A stretch of DNA of 64,000 bases from Mycobacterium gordonae (GTDB lineage: Bacteria > Actinomycetota > Actinomycetes > Mycobacteriales > Mycobacteriaceae), in the NCBI RefSeq assembly GCF_001417955.2, contig NZ_LKTM01000001.1, positions 62,001-126,000 of the forward strand, read 5' to 3'. A model generated the notes under the pieces. That model was not told the origin of the DNA. It worked only from the letters and a program-made list of their open reading frames with translations, and made no database searches. How positions within the stretch are numbered: position 1 is the first letter of the stretch; every line of letters begins with the position of its first letter. Of this stretch, positions 15,843 through 23,762 are shown in pieces. A program made the translations under genes and the position numbers.

Positions 15843-16868
15843 ATGAATGGCGTTCAACGCCAACCCATTGTCGTTGTGTTCGGAGGTGGCTCCTGGGGTA
15901 CTACCATCGCGTCGATCTGCGCGCGGCGCGGACCCACGTTGCAGTGGGTGCGCTCCAAGGCCACGGCGAAGGACATCAACCAGGACCACCGCAATAGCCG
16001 GTATCTCGGCAATGACGTGGTGCTGAGTGACACACTGCGTGCCACGACAGACTTTGCCGAGGCGGCGAGTTGTGCCGACGTCGCCGTGATGGCCGTGCCG
16101 TCGCATGGTTTTCGCCAGGTGTTGAACCAGTTGGCGAGTGAGGTGCGCCCATGGGTACCGGTGGTGTCGCTGGTCAAAGGACTCGAGCAGGGCACCAACA
16201 TGCGGATGAGCCAGATCGTCAATGAAGTAATGCCCGGTCATCCGGCCGGCATCCTGGCTGGGCCCAATATCGCCGTCGAGGTGGCGCAGGGTTACGCTGC
16301 CGCGGCGGTGCTGGCCATGCCGGACCAGCATCTGGCTGCCAATCTTGCACAGCTGTTCCGTACCAGACGATTTCGCACCTACACGACCGATGATGTCGTG
16401 GGCGTCGAACTGGCGGGAGCGTTGAAGAACGTCTATGCCATCGCTGTCGGCATGGGCTATTCGCTCAGCATCGGCGAAAACACGCGTGCCATGGTGATGT
16501 CCCGCGCGGTGCGCGAGATGTCCAAACTCGGCGAGGCTGCCGGCGGGCATCGCGATACTTTCGCCGGACTGGCCGGCATAGGTGACCTCATCGTCACGTG
16601 TACCAGCGAGCGAAGCCGCAACCGTCATGTCGGAGAGCAACTCGGGGCAGGAAAGTCCATCGACGAGATTATCGCTTCGATGAATCAAGTCGCTGAGGGC
16701 GTCAGGGCCGCAAGCGTGATCATTGAGTTCGCCGCCGATTACGGCCTACCTATGCCGATCGCGCGCGAGGTCGACGCAGTGATCAATCACGGCGCGACCC
16801 CCGATGACGCCTACCGCGGTCTAGCGGCCGAGAAGCCCGGCCACGAGATCCACGGGGCAGGTTTTTAG
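15843..16868 (+). CDS. gpsA: Glycerol-3-phosphate dehydrogenase [NAD(P)+]
   Basis: 341 residues from ATG 15843, with AGGTGAG seven bases upstream; an in-frame GTG at 15831 would add four residues. Rossmann motif VVFGGGSWGTTIA near residue 10, then AVPSHGFRQVL, SLVKGLEQGT, GPNIAVEVAQGYAAA, the substrate/catalytic VELAGALKNVYAIAVGMG with conserved Lys, and AGIGDLIVTCTSERSRNRHVGEQLG. It reduces dihydroxyacetone phosphate to sn-glycerol 3-phosphate for phospholipid synthesis in the cytoplasm. The conserved GAG/GAWG turn reads GGGSWG, which is common. Mycobacteria carry two such genes; which one this is cannot be told here. Confidence 0.93.
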   Translation: MNGVQRQPIVVVFGGGSWGTTIASICARRGPTLQWVRSKATAKDINQDHRNSRYLGNDVVLSDTLRATTDFAEAASCADVAVMAVPSHGFRQVLNQLASEVRPWVPVVSLVKGLEQGTNMRMSQIVNEVMPGHPAGILAGPNIAVEVAQGYAAAAVLAMPDQHLAANLAQLFRTRRFRTYTTDDVVGVELAGALKNVYAIAVGMGYSLSIGENTRAMVMSRAVREMSKLGEAAGGHRDTFAGLAGIGDLIVTCTSERSRNRHVGEQLGAGKSIDEIIASMNQVAEGVRAASVIIEFAADYGLPMPIAREVDAVINHGATPDDAYRGLAAEKPGHEIHGAGF

Positions 16869-17134
16869 CAGGCCTTCAATCGGGCACCCGTGATCCTGGT
16901 AGTGGACATGAGTTGCGCGAAGCGGCACATGGCAATTCGCGCGTGTAGAAGTCTGGCGCGTCGGACCTTGGCGCAGATCGGTTGCCACCCGGTGCCCCGA
17001 TCAGGTGAGCGAAAGGTGCCCCCTTGGGGTGAAGCGCACGGTCGCGAAGTCGGCGACGATGTTGGTACCCGAACCGTATTTCGGACCTGGATCGTCGATG
17101 CGCTTCGCGCCTCGTTACTAAGGAGCAAGTTTCG

Positions 17135-17914
17135 ATGGCAACACATGCCGAACATGTAATTTCTGTCCCCCGGCGCTACGTGTCGTCAAACGGGACCGAC
17201 TACCGAACATGGAAGATCCTGGCCTGGACGGGTCCGGTGTTTCTGGGCGCGGTCTTCTGTCTGTGGGGGTTCGTTGCTCACAACATGCCGCCATTTCCAC
17301 CCAGCGCCACGCCAGATGAGGTCAAGGCGCACTTTCAAGAGTTCAGGCTCCCGTTGTTGATTGCGCTGAGCATCTGCCTCACCATGACCGCCTTCTACAT
17401 GTCATGGAGCGTGGCCGTCGCCCGCGTCATGGAAAACATCGAAGGTCCCGGCAGTCTGTTGTCCAAACTCGAGATGATGGGGGGCACCATTACTTGCGCG
17501 CCGGTCATGGTGACGATGGCTATCTGGCTGACCGCCGCACACGAGGTCAACAACCTCACCCCCGGGATCATGCACATGCTGTATTGGATGGGCTGGCTGC
17601 TGTTCGACTTGGCGTATTTCGTCACCTCCTTGCAGATCGCCGCGATCAGCATCGTGTTCATGCGTGACAAGCGGGAGAAGAAGCTCGTGCCGCAGCCCGT
17701 AATCTGGTGGGGCTGGGTCACTTTCGCATCGTTCTTCGCGGTGAGTGCGATCCCGTTCGTCACGACCGGTCCGCTGGCCTTCAACGGTGTGATCAGCTTC
17801 TGGATCGCGTTCTTCACGTGGTTCTTCTGGATCCCGAGCCTGTCTTACTTCATCATCAAGGCGATCGACCGGATCAAGGCAGAGGAAGCGGCCTCCGAGT
17901 ACGCGAACGTGTAG
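17135..17914 (+). CDS. Six-helix membrane protein beside oxidase-like subunits
   Basis: 259 residues; the ATG follows AAGGAGC. Around six helices: WTGPVFLGAVFCLWGFVAH, LPLLIALSICLTMTAFYMSW, GGTITCAPVMVTMAIWLTAA, YWMGWLLFDLAYFVTSLQIA, VIWWGWVTFASFFAVSAI and FNGVISFWIAFFTWFFWIPS. No haem or copper ligands in recognisable motifs. It resembles the 14754-15491 protein in size, topology and Trp-rich helices. Five bases separate it from a subunit III-like gene, so the three genes 17135-18785 form an operon. The 266 bases upstream hold no supported gene; a GGTGCCCC direct repeat lies there. Confidence 0.7.
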   Translation: MATHAEHVISVPRRYVSSNGTDYRTWKILAWTGPVFLGAVFCLWGFVAHNMPPFPPSATPDEVKAHFQEFRLPLLIALSICLTMTAFYMSWSVAVARVMENIEGPGSLLSKLEMMGGTITCAPVMVTMAIWLTAAHEVNNLTPGIMHMLYWMGWLLFDLAYFVTSLQIAAISIVFMRDKREKKLVPQPVIWWGWVTFASFFAVSAIPFVTTGPLAFNGVISFWIAFFTWFFWIPSLSYFIIKAIDRIKAEEAASEYANV

Positions 17915-17919
17915 CCGGC

Positions 17920-18510
17920 GTGAGAGTCGTTGTCGCCGAAAGCACTACGGCCCGACGGCTGCCCGGTGTCGATGGTCTGTGGGTCTTCATCGGCGCGGAC
18001 GCGGTCATCTTCGGGATCCTGTTCCTGAGCTTCATGCAGGATCGCCTGCACAACCCCGCCATGTTCGAGGCGTCCCGGCGAACGCTCAACATGAACCTGG
18101 GCGGCATCGACACGCTGATCCTGTTGACGAGTTCCTGGGCGGTGGCCCTGGCCATCCAGGCCATCAAACGTGACCTCTTCGACCGCGCCCCCCGCTACCT
18201 GCTCGGGGGAGTGCTCACCGGCCTGATGTTCGTGGGTTCCAAGTCCTTTGAGTACTTCCAGAAGTTCGCCCACGGCATCACGCCGGCCACCGACGCCTTC
18301 TACATGTGGTACTTCACACTGACGGGGATCCACCTCATCCACGTGGTCGCGGGTACCGGCCTGTTGGCCTACCTCTGGCTCGGCGCCCGGCGCGCGGCGT
18401 ACACCAGTTCGCATCGGGTGCTTCCGGAATGCGTGGCCTCGTTCTGGCACTTGGTAGACCTGCTGTGGATCGTGCTTTTCCCGCTGCTCTATCTGATGAG
18501 GGCAGCCTGA
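17920..18510 (+). CDS. Cytochrome c oxidase subunit III-like (NorE-like) protein
   Basis: 196 residues from GTG 17920, five bases after the previous stop; the frame is open upstream but inside that gene. It has five helices and the subunit III pattern: LWVFIGADAVIFGILFLSFM, LNMNLGGIDTLILLTSSWAV, FVGSKSFEYFQKFAHGITP, YFTLTGIHLIHVVAGTGLL and VASFWHLVDLLWIVLFPLLY. NorE/CtaE family members support oxidase or nitric-oxide-reductase assembly. No subunit I or II gene is in the window, so this is an orphan accessory subunit; it may serve an oxidase encoded elsewhere or an alkane/steroid monooxygenase system. Confidence 0.85.
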   Translation: MRVVVAESTTARRLPGVDGLWVFIGADAVIFGILFLSFMQDRLHNPAMFEASRRTLNMNLGGIDTLILLTSSWAVALAIQAIKRDLFDRAPRYLLGGVLTGLMFVGSKSFEYFQKFAHGITPATDAFYMWYFTLTGIHLIHVVAGTGLLAYLWLGARRAAYTSSHRVLPECVASFWHLVDLLWIVLFPLLYLMRAA

Positions 18511-18785
18511 TGTCGGTGCTGCGCGAGCGGGTCACCAAGGTCTGGCTGGGTCTGATGCTGGCGACCTGCGTCACGACCTGGGTCTTGTCGAAGGATCTGT
18601 TCAGCCTGGACGTCGCGATGGTAGGAACCTTCGTCATTGCCGCGGTGAAGGTGAGCTACGTCATGCTGGACTTCATGGAATTGCGGTGCGCACCGTTGCC
18701 GGTACGCTTCGCTTTTCAGGCGTGGCCGGTGGTGGTGACAATGGTGATCCTCGGCTTCTGGTTCGTCACACCCAATAGGGTGTGA
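18510..18785 (+). CDS. Cytochrome c oxidase subunit IV-like (NorF-like) protein
   Basis: 91 residues; ATG 18510 overlaps the stop of the subunit III-like gene (TGATG). Three helices: VWLGLMLATCVTTWVLS, VAMVGTFVIAAVKVSYVMLDFMEL and WPVVVTMVILGFWF. The middle helix with KxSYVMLDFMEL is the hallmark of the prokaryotic subunit IV/NorF family. It is predicted to form a complex with the subunit III-like protein in the cytoplasmic membrane. Confidence 0.82.
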   Translation: MSVLRERVTKVWLGLMLATCVTTWVLSKDLFSLDVAMVGTFVIAAVKVSYVMLDFMELRCAPLPVRFAFQAWPVVVTMVILGFWFVTPNRV

Positions 18786-18894
18786 CCCATGCGATCTTTG
18801 GCCCTTGCCCGCCCCAGCGGTCCGGGCCGCGCTGATACTGTTGCGGCGCAACGCGTTGGGGATCGACGGCATGGACGATCGAAGGACTCACGAA

Positions 18895-19635
18895 ATGACC
18901 GCACTGCAGGGCAAGGTCGCGTTCGTCACCGGCGCGTCGTCGGGCCTGGGCGCCGAAACGGCACGCTTACTTTCCCGTAGGGGTGCAACGGTATTCGGGA
19001 TCGCCAGGGACGCCGAAAAGCTTGCCGGTGTATTCAAGGACATCCCCGTGGGAACCGGGGTGCCCTTGGACGTGACCGACCCGAACGCTTGCCGCAGCGC
19101 CGTAGCGCAGTGCGTCGCACAATTCGGCGGTATCGACGTGTTGATCAATATCGCTGGGCGCCACCAGATGCGCCGCACCGAGTCGATGACCGACGACGAA
19201 TGGGCGCAGGATCTGGCGGTCAATCTCAACGGTCCCTTCTATCTGTGCCGGGCCGCGATACCACACCTGCTGGACCGTGGCGGCAACATCGTCAACGTCG
19301 CCTCCATCGCCGGCGTCGAGGGCCAGGCCTACTCGGCCGGTTACTGCTCGGCCAAACATGGACTGATCGGATTGACCCGCGCGCTCGCGGTCGAGTACAC
19401 CGCAGATCGGTTGCGCGTCAACGCGGTTTGCCCCGGCGGCATGTTGACCCCGCAGATCGAGCAATTCACCGCCCCGGAGAACCCGAATTACGACTTGATC
19501 CTGCGTTCGGCCGCACCGCGCGGCATGATGCGGCCGCTCGACGTCGCGAACGTCATCGCGTTCCTCGCCAGCGAGGATGCCGCCGCCGTCCACGGTGCGG
19601 TGTACCGGGTCGACAACGGCAAGGGCGCCGGCTGA
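18895..19635 (+). CDS. SDR oxidoreductase
   Basis: 246 residues from ATG 18895 (MTALQGKVAFVTGASSGLG), preceded by GAAGGA; the frame is open upstream but family members start here. Motifs: TGASSGLGAE, INIAGRHQMRRTES in place of the usual NNAG, VNVASIAGVEG and YCSAKHG (YxxxK). NAD(P) preference is unclear (GIARDAEKL). C-terminal VYRVDNGKGAG replaces the common VDGG ending. Substrate unknown. It lies 109 bases after the oxidase-like trio and could have its own promoter. Confidence 0.85.
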   Translation: MTALQGKVAFVTGASSGLGAETARLLSRRGATVFGIARDAEKLAGVFKDIPVGTGVPLDVTDPNACRSAVAQCVAQFGGIDVLINIAGRHQMRRTESMTDDEWAQDLAVNLNGPFYLCRAAIPHLLDRGGNIVNVASIAGVEGQAYSAGYCSAKHGLIGLTRALAVEYTADRLRVNAVCPGGMLTPQIEQFTAPENPNYDLILRSAAPRGMMRPLDVANVIAFLASEDAAAVHGAVYRVDNGKGAG

Positions 19636-19639
19636 TTCG

Positions 19640-20305
19640 CTATCCGCTGCGCTCGAGAACGTCCATGCAGTAGGTCAGCGGTGGCTCCGGAAAGTTAACC
19701 GCCTGCTGATCGCTCTCGCAGGAGCCGGGATCATCGACCCCGTCGTGCCGAGCAGCGACCCGGAAGGTCGGGTCGCTGGACAACGCACCGGGCTTGCAGG
19801 CGATGGAGGCGAACATATGCGAAATCAGCGCCTGGTGATAGCAGCTGCCGACAGTCAGATTGTCTTCGAGACATAAGCCGCTGCCGCCACCTTCCAGAGT
19901 TCCGTAGTTGTCGTTGGGACAGTTCTTGGAACCCTTGTACTTCTTGGCGACTTTCGACAGTGCTGTCGGCGACGAGCAGGGTTCCACCTGAACATCGCTC
20001 GGCTTGACCATGATTCCGGCTTTCGCGAGGTTCAGGCAGGTGCCGATCGGATAGTCGAAGCCATTGCTGCTGGCCGGGCGGTCAACGTGACGGTGCAGCA
20101 ACAAATTCAGCCCGACTTTCGCGGCGATCACCAGCACCACGGCCCCAAGCGCGGCACCGATCCGCTTGCCGACCGCGCTCTTCTTCGGCGCCGGCGCCGG
20201 CGCAGGAGGCGGTGGCGGTGGTGCAAACTGCGGACCCGGCGGCGCGTAGCCGCCGGGCGGCGCATTCCAATGGTCGCCTGGCGGATATTTGGTGTCGCCT
20301 GTCAT
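19640..20305 (-). CDS. LppU/SCO3897-type membrane-anchored protein
   Basis: 221 residues; ATG 20303-20305 follows AAGGAG. Residues 1-42 are a Pro/Gly-rich cytoplasmic segment (PPGGYAPPGPQFAPPPPPP), then one helix at about 47-68 (IGAALGAVVLVIAAKVGLNLLL), then an exported domain of about 150 residues with eight or so cysteines (GTCLNL, EPCSS, NCPNDN, GLCLED, GSCYHQ, IACKPG, GSCESD, TYCMD), likely all disulfide-bonded. Such proteins are actinobacterial envelope proteins of unknown role. It converges on the SDR gene with four bases between stops. Confidence 0.75.
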   Translation of the reverse strand: MTGDTKYPPGDHWNAPPGGYAPPGPQFAPPPPPPAPAPAPKKSAVGKRIGAALGAVVLVIAAKVGLNLLLHRHVDRPASSNGFDYPIGTCLNLAKAGIMVKPSDVQVEPCSSPTALSKVAKKYKGSKNCPNDNYGTLEGGGSGLCLEDNLTVGSCYHQALISHMFASIACKPGALSSDPTFRVAARHDGVDDPGSCESDQQAVNFPEPPLTYCMDVLERSG

Positions 20306-20414
20306 CCATCAACTCCTTCAGCCCGAGTTGACGAGCGCTGGGTGCCTGCCCACAACCGCCCGTCCGGATGCAGCCTAATCGGCGGGAAACCGGATATTCC
20401 GCGCAAACTTGAAG

Positions 20415-20771
20415 CTATCGCCGATAGAAGACGTCGCCCTCGACGGTGATGGTCGACTGGTTGACCCAGACGACGTTGAAGTAAACCGGTGCGGGCCGGT
20501 ATGTCTGGCTGCTCATGATCGTCAGGATGCCGCCGCGCGACGTCGGGTTCCAGGCACAGGGTCCCGACGTCGTCGGCACTCCTGCCGCATTGGCCAGTGA
20601 GCACCCGCTCTGGCTGACCAGCAGTTGTTCTGAGCCCGTGCCCGTGGTCCAAAAGCCCACTGGCGCAGTAGCTTCGGCGTGGGCAACGCCGGTGGATGCG
20701 GCGAGCATGGCGGTGACCGCGGCCGCCGCCGCGGCGAATTTCGTGGCGAACACTTTCCTGCGATGCGACAT
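20415..20771 (-). CDS. Small secreted protein, unknown function
   Basis: 118 residues; ATG 20769-20771 has GGAGGAG eight bases upstream, and the longer upstream frame is a shadow. A signal peptide (MSHRRKVFATKFAAAAAAVT, cut near AHA-EA) precedes an 85-residue mature domain with two cysteines (QSGCSLAN, GPCAWNP) and a beta-rich pattern ending TITVEGDVFYRR. No recognised family. It lies on its own between the LppU-like gene and the PhlG-like gene. Confidence 0.7.
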   Translation of the reverse strand: MSHRRKVFATKFAAAAAAVTAMLAASTGVAHAEATAPVGFWTTGTGSEQLLVSQSGCSLANAAGVPTTSGPCAWNPTSRGGILTIMSSQTYRPAPVYFNVVWVNQSTITVEGDVFYRR

Positions 20772-20814
20772 CGTTTCTCCTCCGAAAGAACTGACACGAT
20801 GAGCGTCGCTGTGT

Positions 20815-21462
20815 CTACTTGACGGATCCTTGAACCTTTCTTGGATCTGGCCCGCTGCGCGTTCCCAGTTGCGGCAGAAGGTGTTCCAGCTGCCCGACCT
20901 CTTCGATGTTGTGCCTGATCCATGCCCGTACCATCTCGTCGGGAAAGCGTCTGCACAGAACACGGTTGATCGGTGCGAACAGCGGGGTTCGGGCCCCGAG
21001 GTCGAGCACGGTGACGTAGTGCGTGCCGTCGGAACCCGCCGACCAGGTGTGTTCCAGTTGGATGGTCATGACGCCGGCCACCCGCGTCACCAGGCGGATA
21101 CCCGTCTCGTCCAGCTTCTCGACGCGGTCGACGACGTCGACCTTGAACTCGGGCCTGGCGCCGAAGGCCTCCACGATGCGAAACCGCGCACCCTCGGCCG
21201 CACCCCCGCCCGCCGCCGGACGGGCCAGCTCCCAGCGAATGTGATCGATCGGGTGCCACGCGAGGTAGCGATCGACGATCTTTCCCCCATACGACATGGT
21301 TCCGTCCAGGTGGGTGAACCAGTCGAGCACCATGGTCGGGGTGACACCGGCCAGGGGACGGTGGTCGATGGTCACGCGACGGCGATGGTGGGGGCCGTTG
21401 GTGACCCGCACCGTGGCGGTACCCAACGTGCGCAGCGGATACAGGACGGGTCGAGCCTGCAT
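20815..21462 (-). CDS. DAPG hydrolase (PhlG)-domain protein
   Basis: 215 residues from ATG 21460-21462, with GGAGG eight bases upstream. The sequence GVTPTMVLDWFTHLDGTMSY and RYLAWHPIDHIRWELARP is the pattern of the PhlG hydrolase-like domain, a START-like fold with a zinc site; the His and Glu/Asp residues in WHPIDH and the later TWSAGSDGTHYVTV are candidate ligands. PhlG hydrolyses the C-C bond of a polyketide in pseudomonads; actinobacterial relatives are uncharacterised. It is divergent from a TetR gene with a clear inverted-repeat operator between them, so it is probably induced by the regulator's ligand. Confidence 0.72.
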   Translation of the reverse strand: MQARPVLYPLRTLGTATVRVTNGPHHRRRVTIDHRPLAGVTPTMVLDWFTHLDGTMSYGGKIVDRYLAWHPIDHIRWELARPAAGGGAAEGARFRIVEAFGARPEFKVDVVDRVEKLDETGIRLVTRVAGVMTIQLEHTWSAGSDGTHYVTVLDLGARTPLFAPINRVLCRRFPDEMVRAWIRHNIEEVGQLEHLLPQLGTRSGPDPRKVQGSVK

Positions 21463-21484
21463 ATAGACCTCCAAGATACGGTGC

Positions 21485-21536
21485 CGTTTCTTGCAGTCAA
21501 GATAGGCCAGTATGCTAAGAAACGCAATCGTTTCTT
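21485..21536. promoter_or_regulatory. TetR-type operator in divergent promoter
   Basis: A perfect inverted repeat AAGAAACG-caat-CGTTTCTT spans 21517-21536, directly upstream of the TetR start at 21550. A third half-site CGTTTCTT lies at 21485-21492, nearer the PhlG-like gene. The 87-base divergent spacer is mostly these elements, so one TetR protein probably represses both genes, itself included. Confidence 0.7.
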
Positions 21537-21549
21537 GGAAGGAATTTGG

Positions 21550-22125
21550 ATGCGCCGACGCCACGGAGCGGAACTGGACGAGGCGATCAGGGAGGCCGTG
21601 CTGGGGCTCGTCTGCGAGCACGGCCCCGCCGGGGTATCCATGGAAGCCGTCGCCACCGCCGCCGGCACCAGCAAAGCGGTGCTCTACCGGCGCTGGCCGG
21701 ACGGCCGGGCCCTGCTGCGGGACACCTTGCTTCGCACCGCGATCGACGCGATACCGCACCGCGACACGGGTAGTTACCGCCAGGACATGCTGGCCATCCT
21801 TCGTGGCTGGGCCGAGCTGTTCACCGGTCCCCGGGCCGCCGTCGTCCAGGCCGCCGTCGCAGCGGCCGCGAGCGATTCCGAATTCGCCGAGACGTTCCGA
21901 GCCGACGTGATCGGCTGGCGCAAGAAGGAGATGGCCGACCTGCTGGCCAGGGGAATCGCCCGCGGCGACGTGCGCGCTGACGTGCCCGTGGAGATCGCCC
22001 GGGAGTTGGGGCAGAGCGTTTTGTGGCACCGCCTGCTGGTCACCGGCGATCCGATCGATGACAAGCTGATCGTCCAGCTCGTCGACGAGGTGCTGGTGCC
22101 TTTCGTCGCACCCCGGAAACCGTGA
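21550..22125 (+). CDS. TetR-family transcriptional regulator
   Basis: 191 residues from ATG 21550 after GGAAGGAA; the frame is open far upstream but as a shadow of the opposite gene. N-terminal helix-turn-helix: AIREAVLGLVCEHGPAGVSM, then VATAAGTSKAVLYRRWPDGRALL. The C-terminal ligand domain ends in LVDEVLVPFVAP, similar to TetR proteins with a TetR_C_16/TetR_C-like domain. Divergently placed from the PhlG-like gene and next to a perfect inverted repeat; likely autorepressor and local regulator. Confidence 0.9.
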   Translation: MRRRHGAELDEAIREAVLGLVCEHGPAGVSMEAVATAAGTSKAVLYRRWPDGRALLRDTLLRTAIDAIPHRDTGSYRQDMLAILRGWAELFTGPRAAVVQAAVAAAASDSEFAETFRADVIGWRKKEMADLLARGIARGDVRADVPVEIARELGQSVLWHRLLVTGDPIDDKLIVQLVDEVLVPFVAPRKP

Positions 22126-22213
22126 TGGCGACCCCGCCCGGGCGTCACGGTTAGGGCACAGTTCAGCCGCCGTCTGCCGGGGCAACCCGGTTCACTCAAT
22201 CCCGTGCGCAACC

Positions 22214-23668
22214 ATGCCCGATATGACGCAGCGCCGGGCACAGATCTCGCGGCAGACGTTTCTGCGAGGTGCCGCCGGTGCCCTGGCCGCCGGCGTGGTG
22301 TTCGGCACGGGCAGAGCCGGTGCCGATCCGGTCGCGTCCGGCTGGGACGGTCTGTCGACCGCCCTGGGCGGCCAGGTCATGCAACCCGGCAGTGCCCAGT
22401 TCGGGGCGGCCAAGCAGGTGTTCAACACCAACTACGCCGACTCGACGCCGGCGGCGGTCGTCGTCCCGAAATCGGCCGCGGACGTGCAGAAGGCGATGGC
22501 GTTCGCTGCTGCCAACAAACTCAAGGTCGCCCCCCGCAGTGGCGGGCACTCGTACACCGGCGCCTCTACGGCCAACGGGACCATGGTGCTCGACCTGCGC
22601 CAACTCCCGGGTGACGTCAACTTCGACGCCGCCAGCGGGCTGGTGACCGTGACGCCGGCCACCGGTTTGTACGAGGTGCACCAGGCGTTGGCGGCCGTCG
22701 GCCGGGGCATCCCGACCGGTACGTGCCCGACGGTCGGTGCCGGGGGCCATGCGCTGGGCGGTGGACTGGGCGCCCAGTCCCGCCACGCGGGTTTGCTGTC
22801 CGACCAGTTGACCTCGGCGTCGGTGGTGTTGCCCGGTGGCCAGAGCGTCACGGCTTCTGCCTCGAGCAACCCCGACCTGTTCTGGGCACTGCGCGGCGGG
22901 GGTGGGGGGAACTTCGGCGTGGCCACCTCCCTGACCTTCGCCACCTTCCCCACCCAAGACGTCGATGCGGTGAACCTGAATTTCGCGCCCCAATCTTTCC
23001 CGCAGGTGCTTGTCGGCTGGCAGAACTGGCTGCGTAGCGCAGACCGAAACAGTTGGGCGCTGGCCGACAGCACCACCGACGCGACGGGCACACATTGCCG
23101 GATCCTCGCCACCTGCCCGGCGGGTTCGGGAAACAGCGTTGCGGCGGCGATCATCTCGGCGGTCGGCGTACAACCGACCGGCACGGAGAACCACACCTTC
23201 AGCTACCTTGACCTGGTGCGATACCTGGCCGTCAACAATCTCAACCCGGCTCCGCTCGGATATGTCGGTGGCTCAGACGTTTTCACGACGGTCACACCGG
23301 CGGTCGCCCAGGGGATCGCCGCCGCGGTCGACGCATTCCCCCGCAATGCCGGCCGTATGTTGGCGATCATGCACGCTCTGGACGGCGCGATGGCGACGGT
23401 GGCTCCGAACGCCACCGCCTTTCCGTGGCGACGGCAGTCCGCCCTGGTGCAGTGGTACGTCGAAACCGCCGGCTCCCCGTCGGCCGCGACCAGCTGGCTG
23501 AATACCGCACACCAAGCGGTGCAACAGTATTCGGTCGGCGGTTATGTGAACTACCTGGAGGCCGGTCAGCCGGCGGGACGGTACTTCGGGCAGAATCTGG
23601 CCCGGCTGAGCTCAGTGCGTCAGAAGTATGACCCGGGCCGGGTCATGTTCTCCGGCTTGAACTTGTAG
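22214..23668 (+). CDS. Exported FAD-linked oxidase with bicovalent flavin (BBE-like)
   Basis: 484 residues. The N-terminus MPDMTQRRAQISRQTFLRGA followed by GALAAGVVFGTGRAGA resembles a Tat-type leader, though the twin arginines are displaced. FAD-binding PCMH domain: PRSGGHSYTGAS with His112 and GTCPTVGAGGHALGGGLG with Cys171, the pair that links flavin bicovalently in berberine-bridge and oligosaccharide oxidases. The C-terminal BBE segment is NYLEAGQPAGRYFGQNLARL and QKYDPGRVMF. Expected to oxidise a sugar or alcohol outside the cytoplasm, producing peroxide; substrate unknown. A second ATG at 22223 is possible. It lies 88 bases after the TetR gene. Confidence 0.88.
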   Translation: MPDMTQRRAQISRQTFLRGAAGALAAGVVFGTGRAGADPVASGWDGLSTALGGQVMQPGSAQFGAAKQVFNTNYADSTPAAVVVPKSAADVQKAMAFAAANKLKVAPRSGGHSYTGASTANGTMVLDLRQLPGDVNFDAASGLVTVTPATGLYEVHQALAAVGRGIPTGTCPTVGAGGHALGGGLGAQSRHAGLLSDQLTSASVVLPGGQSVTASASSNPDLFWALRGGGGGNFGVATSLTFATFPTQDVDAVNLNFAPQSFPQVLVGWQNWLRSADRNSWALADSTTDATGTHCRILATCPAGSGNSVAAAIISAVGVQPTGTENHTFSYLDLVRYLAVNNLNPAPLGYVGGSDVFTTVTPAVAQGIAAAVDAFPRNAGRMLAIMHALDGAMATVAPNATAFPWRRQSALVQWYVETAGSPSAATSWLNTAHQAVQQYSVGGYVNYLEAGQPAGRYFGQNLARLSSVRQKYDPGRVMFSGLNL

Positions 23669-23705
23669 CCACCGTCCGTAGGTCAAAATCGATAGAGGAG
23701 AAGCG

Positions 23706-23762
23706 TTGTCGGATAGACGGTTTGACACATGTGGTGACCGCGGACCGAAGGCAGCGAGATGA
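23706..23762 (+). CDS. Possible 18-residue leader peptide before echA6
   Basis: A TTG codon at 23706 follows GAGGAG at good spacing and opens a frame of 18 codons (MSDRRFDTCGDRGPKAAR). Its TGA at 23760-23762 overlaps the echA6 ATG at 23759 (ATGA). The strong ribosome site belongs to this frame, whereas echA6 itself has only a poor one, so echA6 may be translated by coupling. It could also be chance; nothing else supports expression. Confidence 0.3.
   Translation: MSDRRFDTCGDRGPKAAR

Noticed and set aside
17002..17035. GGTGCCCC direct repeat with CCCC-TT-GGGG as a regulatory hairpin
   Set aside because: Loop of two bases cannot form, and G/C runs are common at this base composition.
16890..17159. 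89-codon plus-strand frame upstream of the oxidase-like trio
   Set aside because: It overlaps the next gene's start, lacks a ribosome site and has no family resemblance.
20815..22185. Antisense frames across the TetR and PhlG-like genes as a long fused protein
   Set aside because: Only the 3' part up to ATG 21462 has family sequence; the rest is the shadow of the TetR gene.
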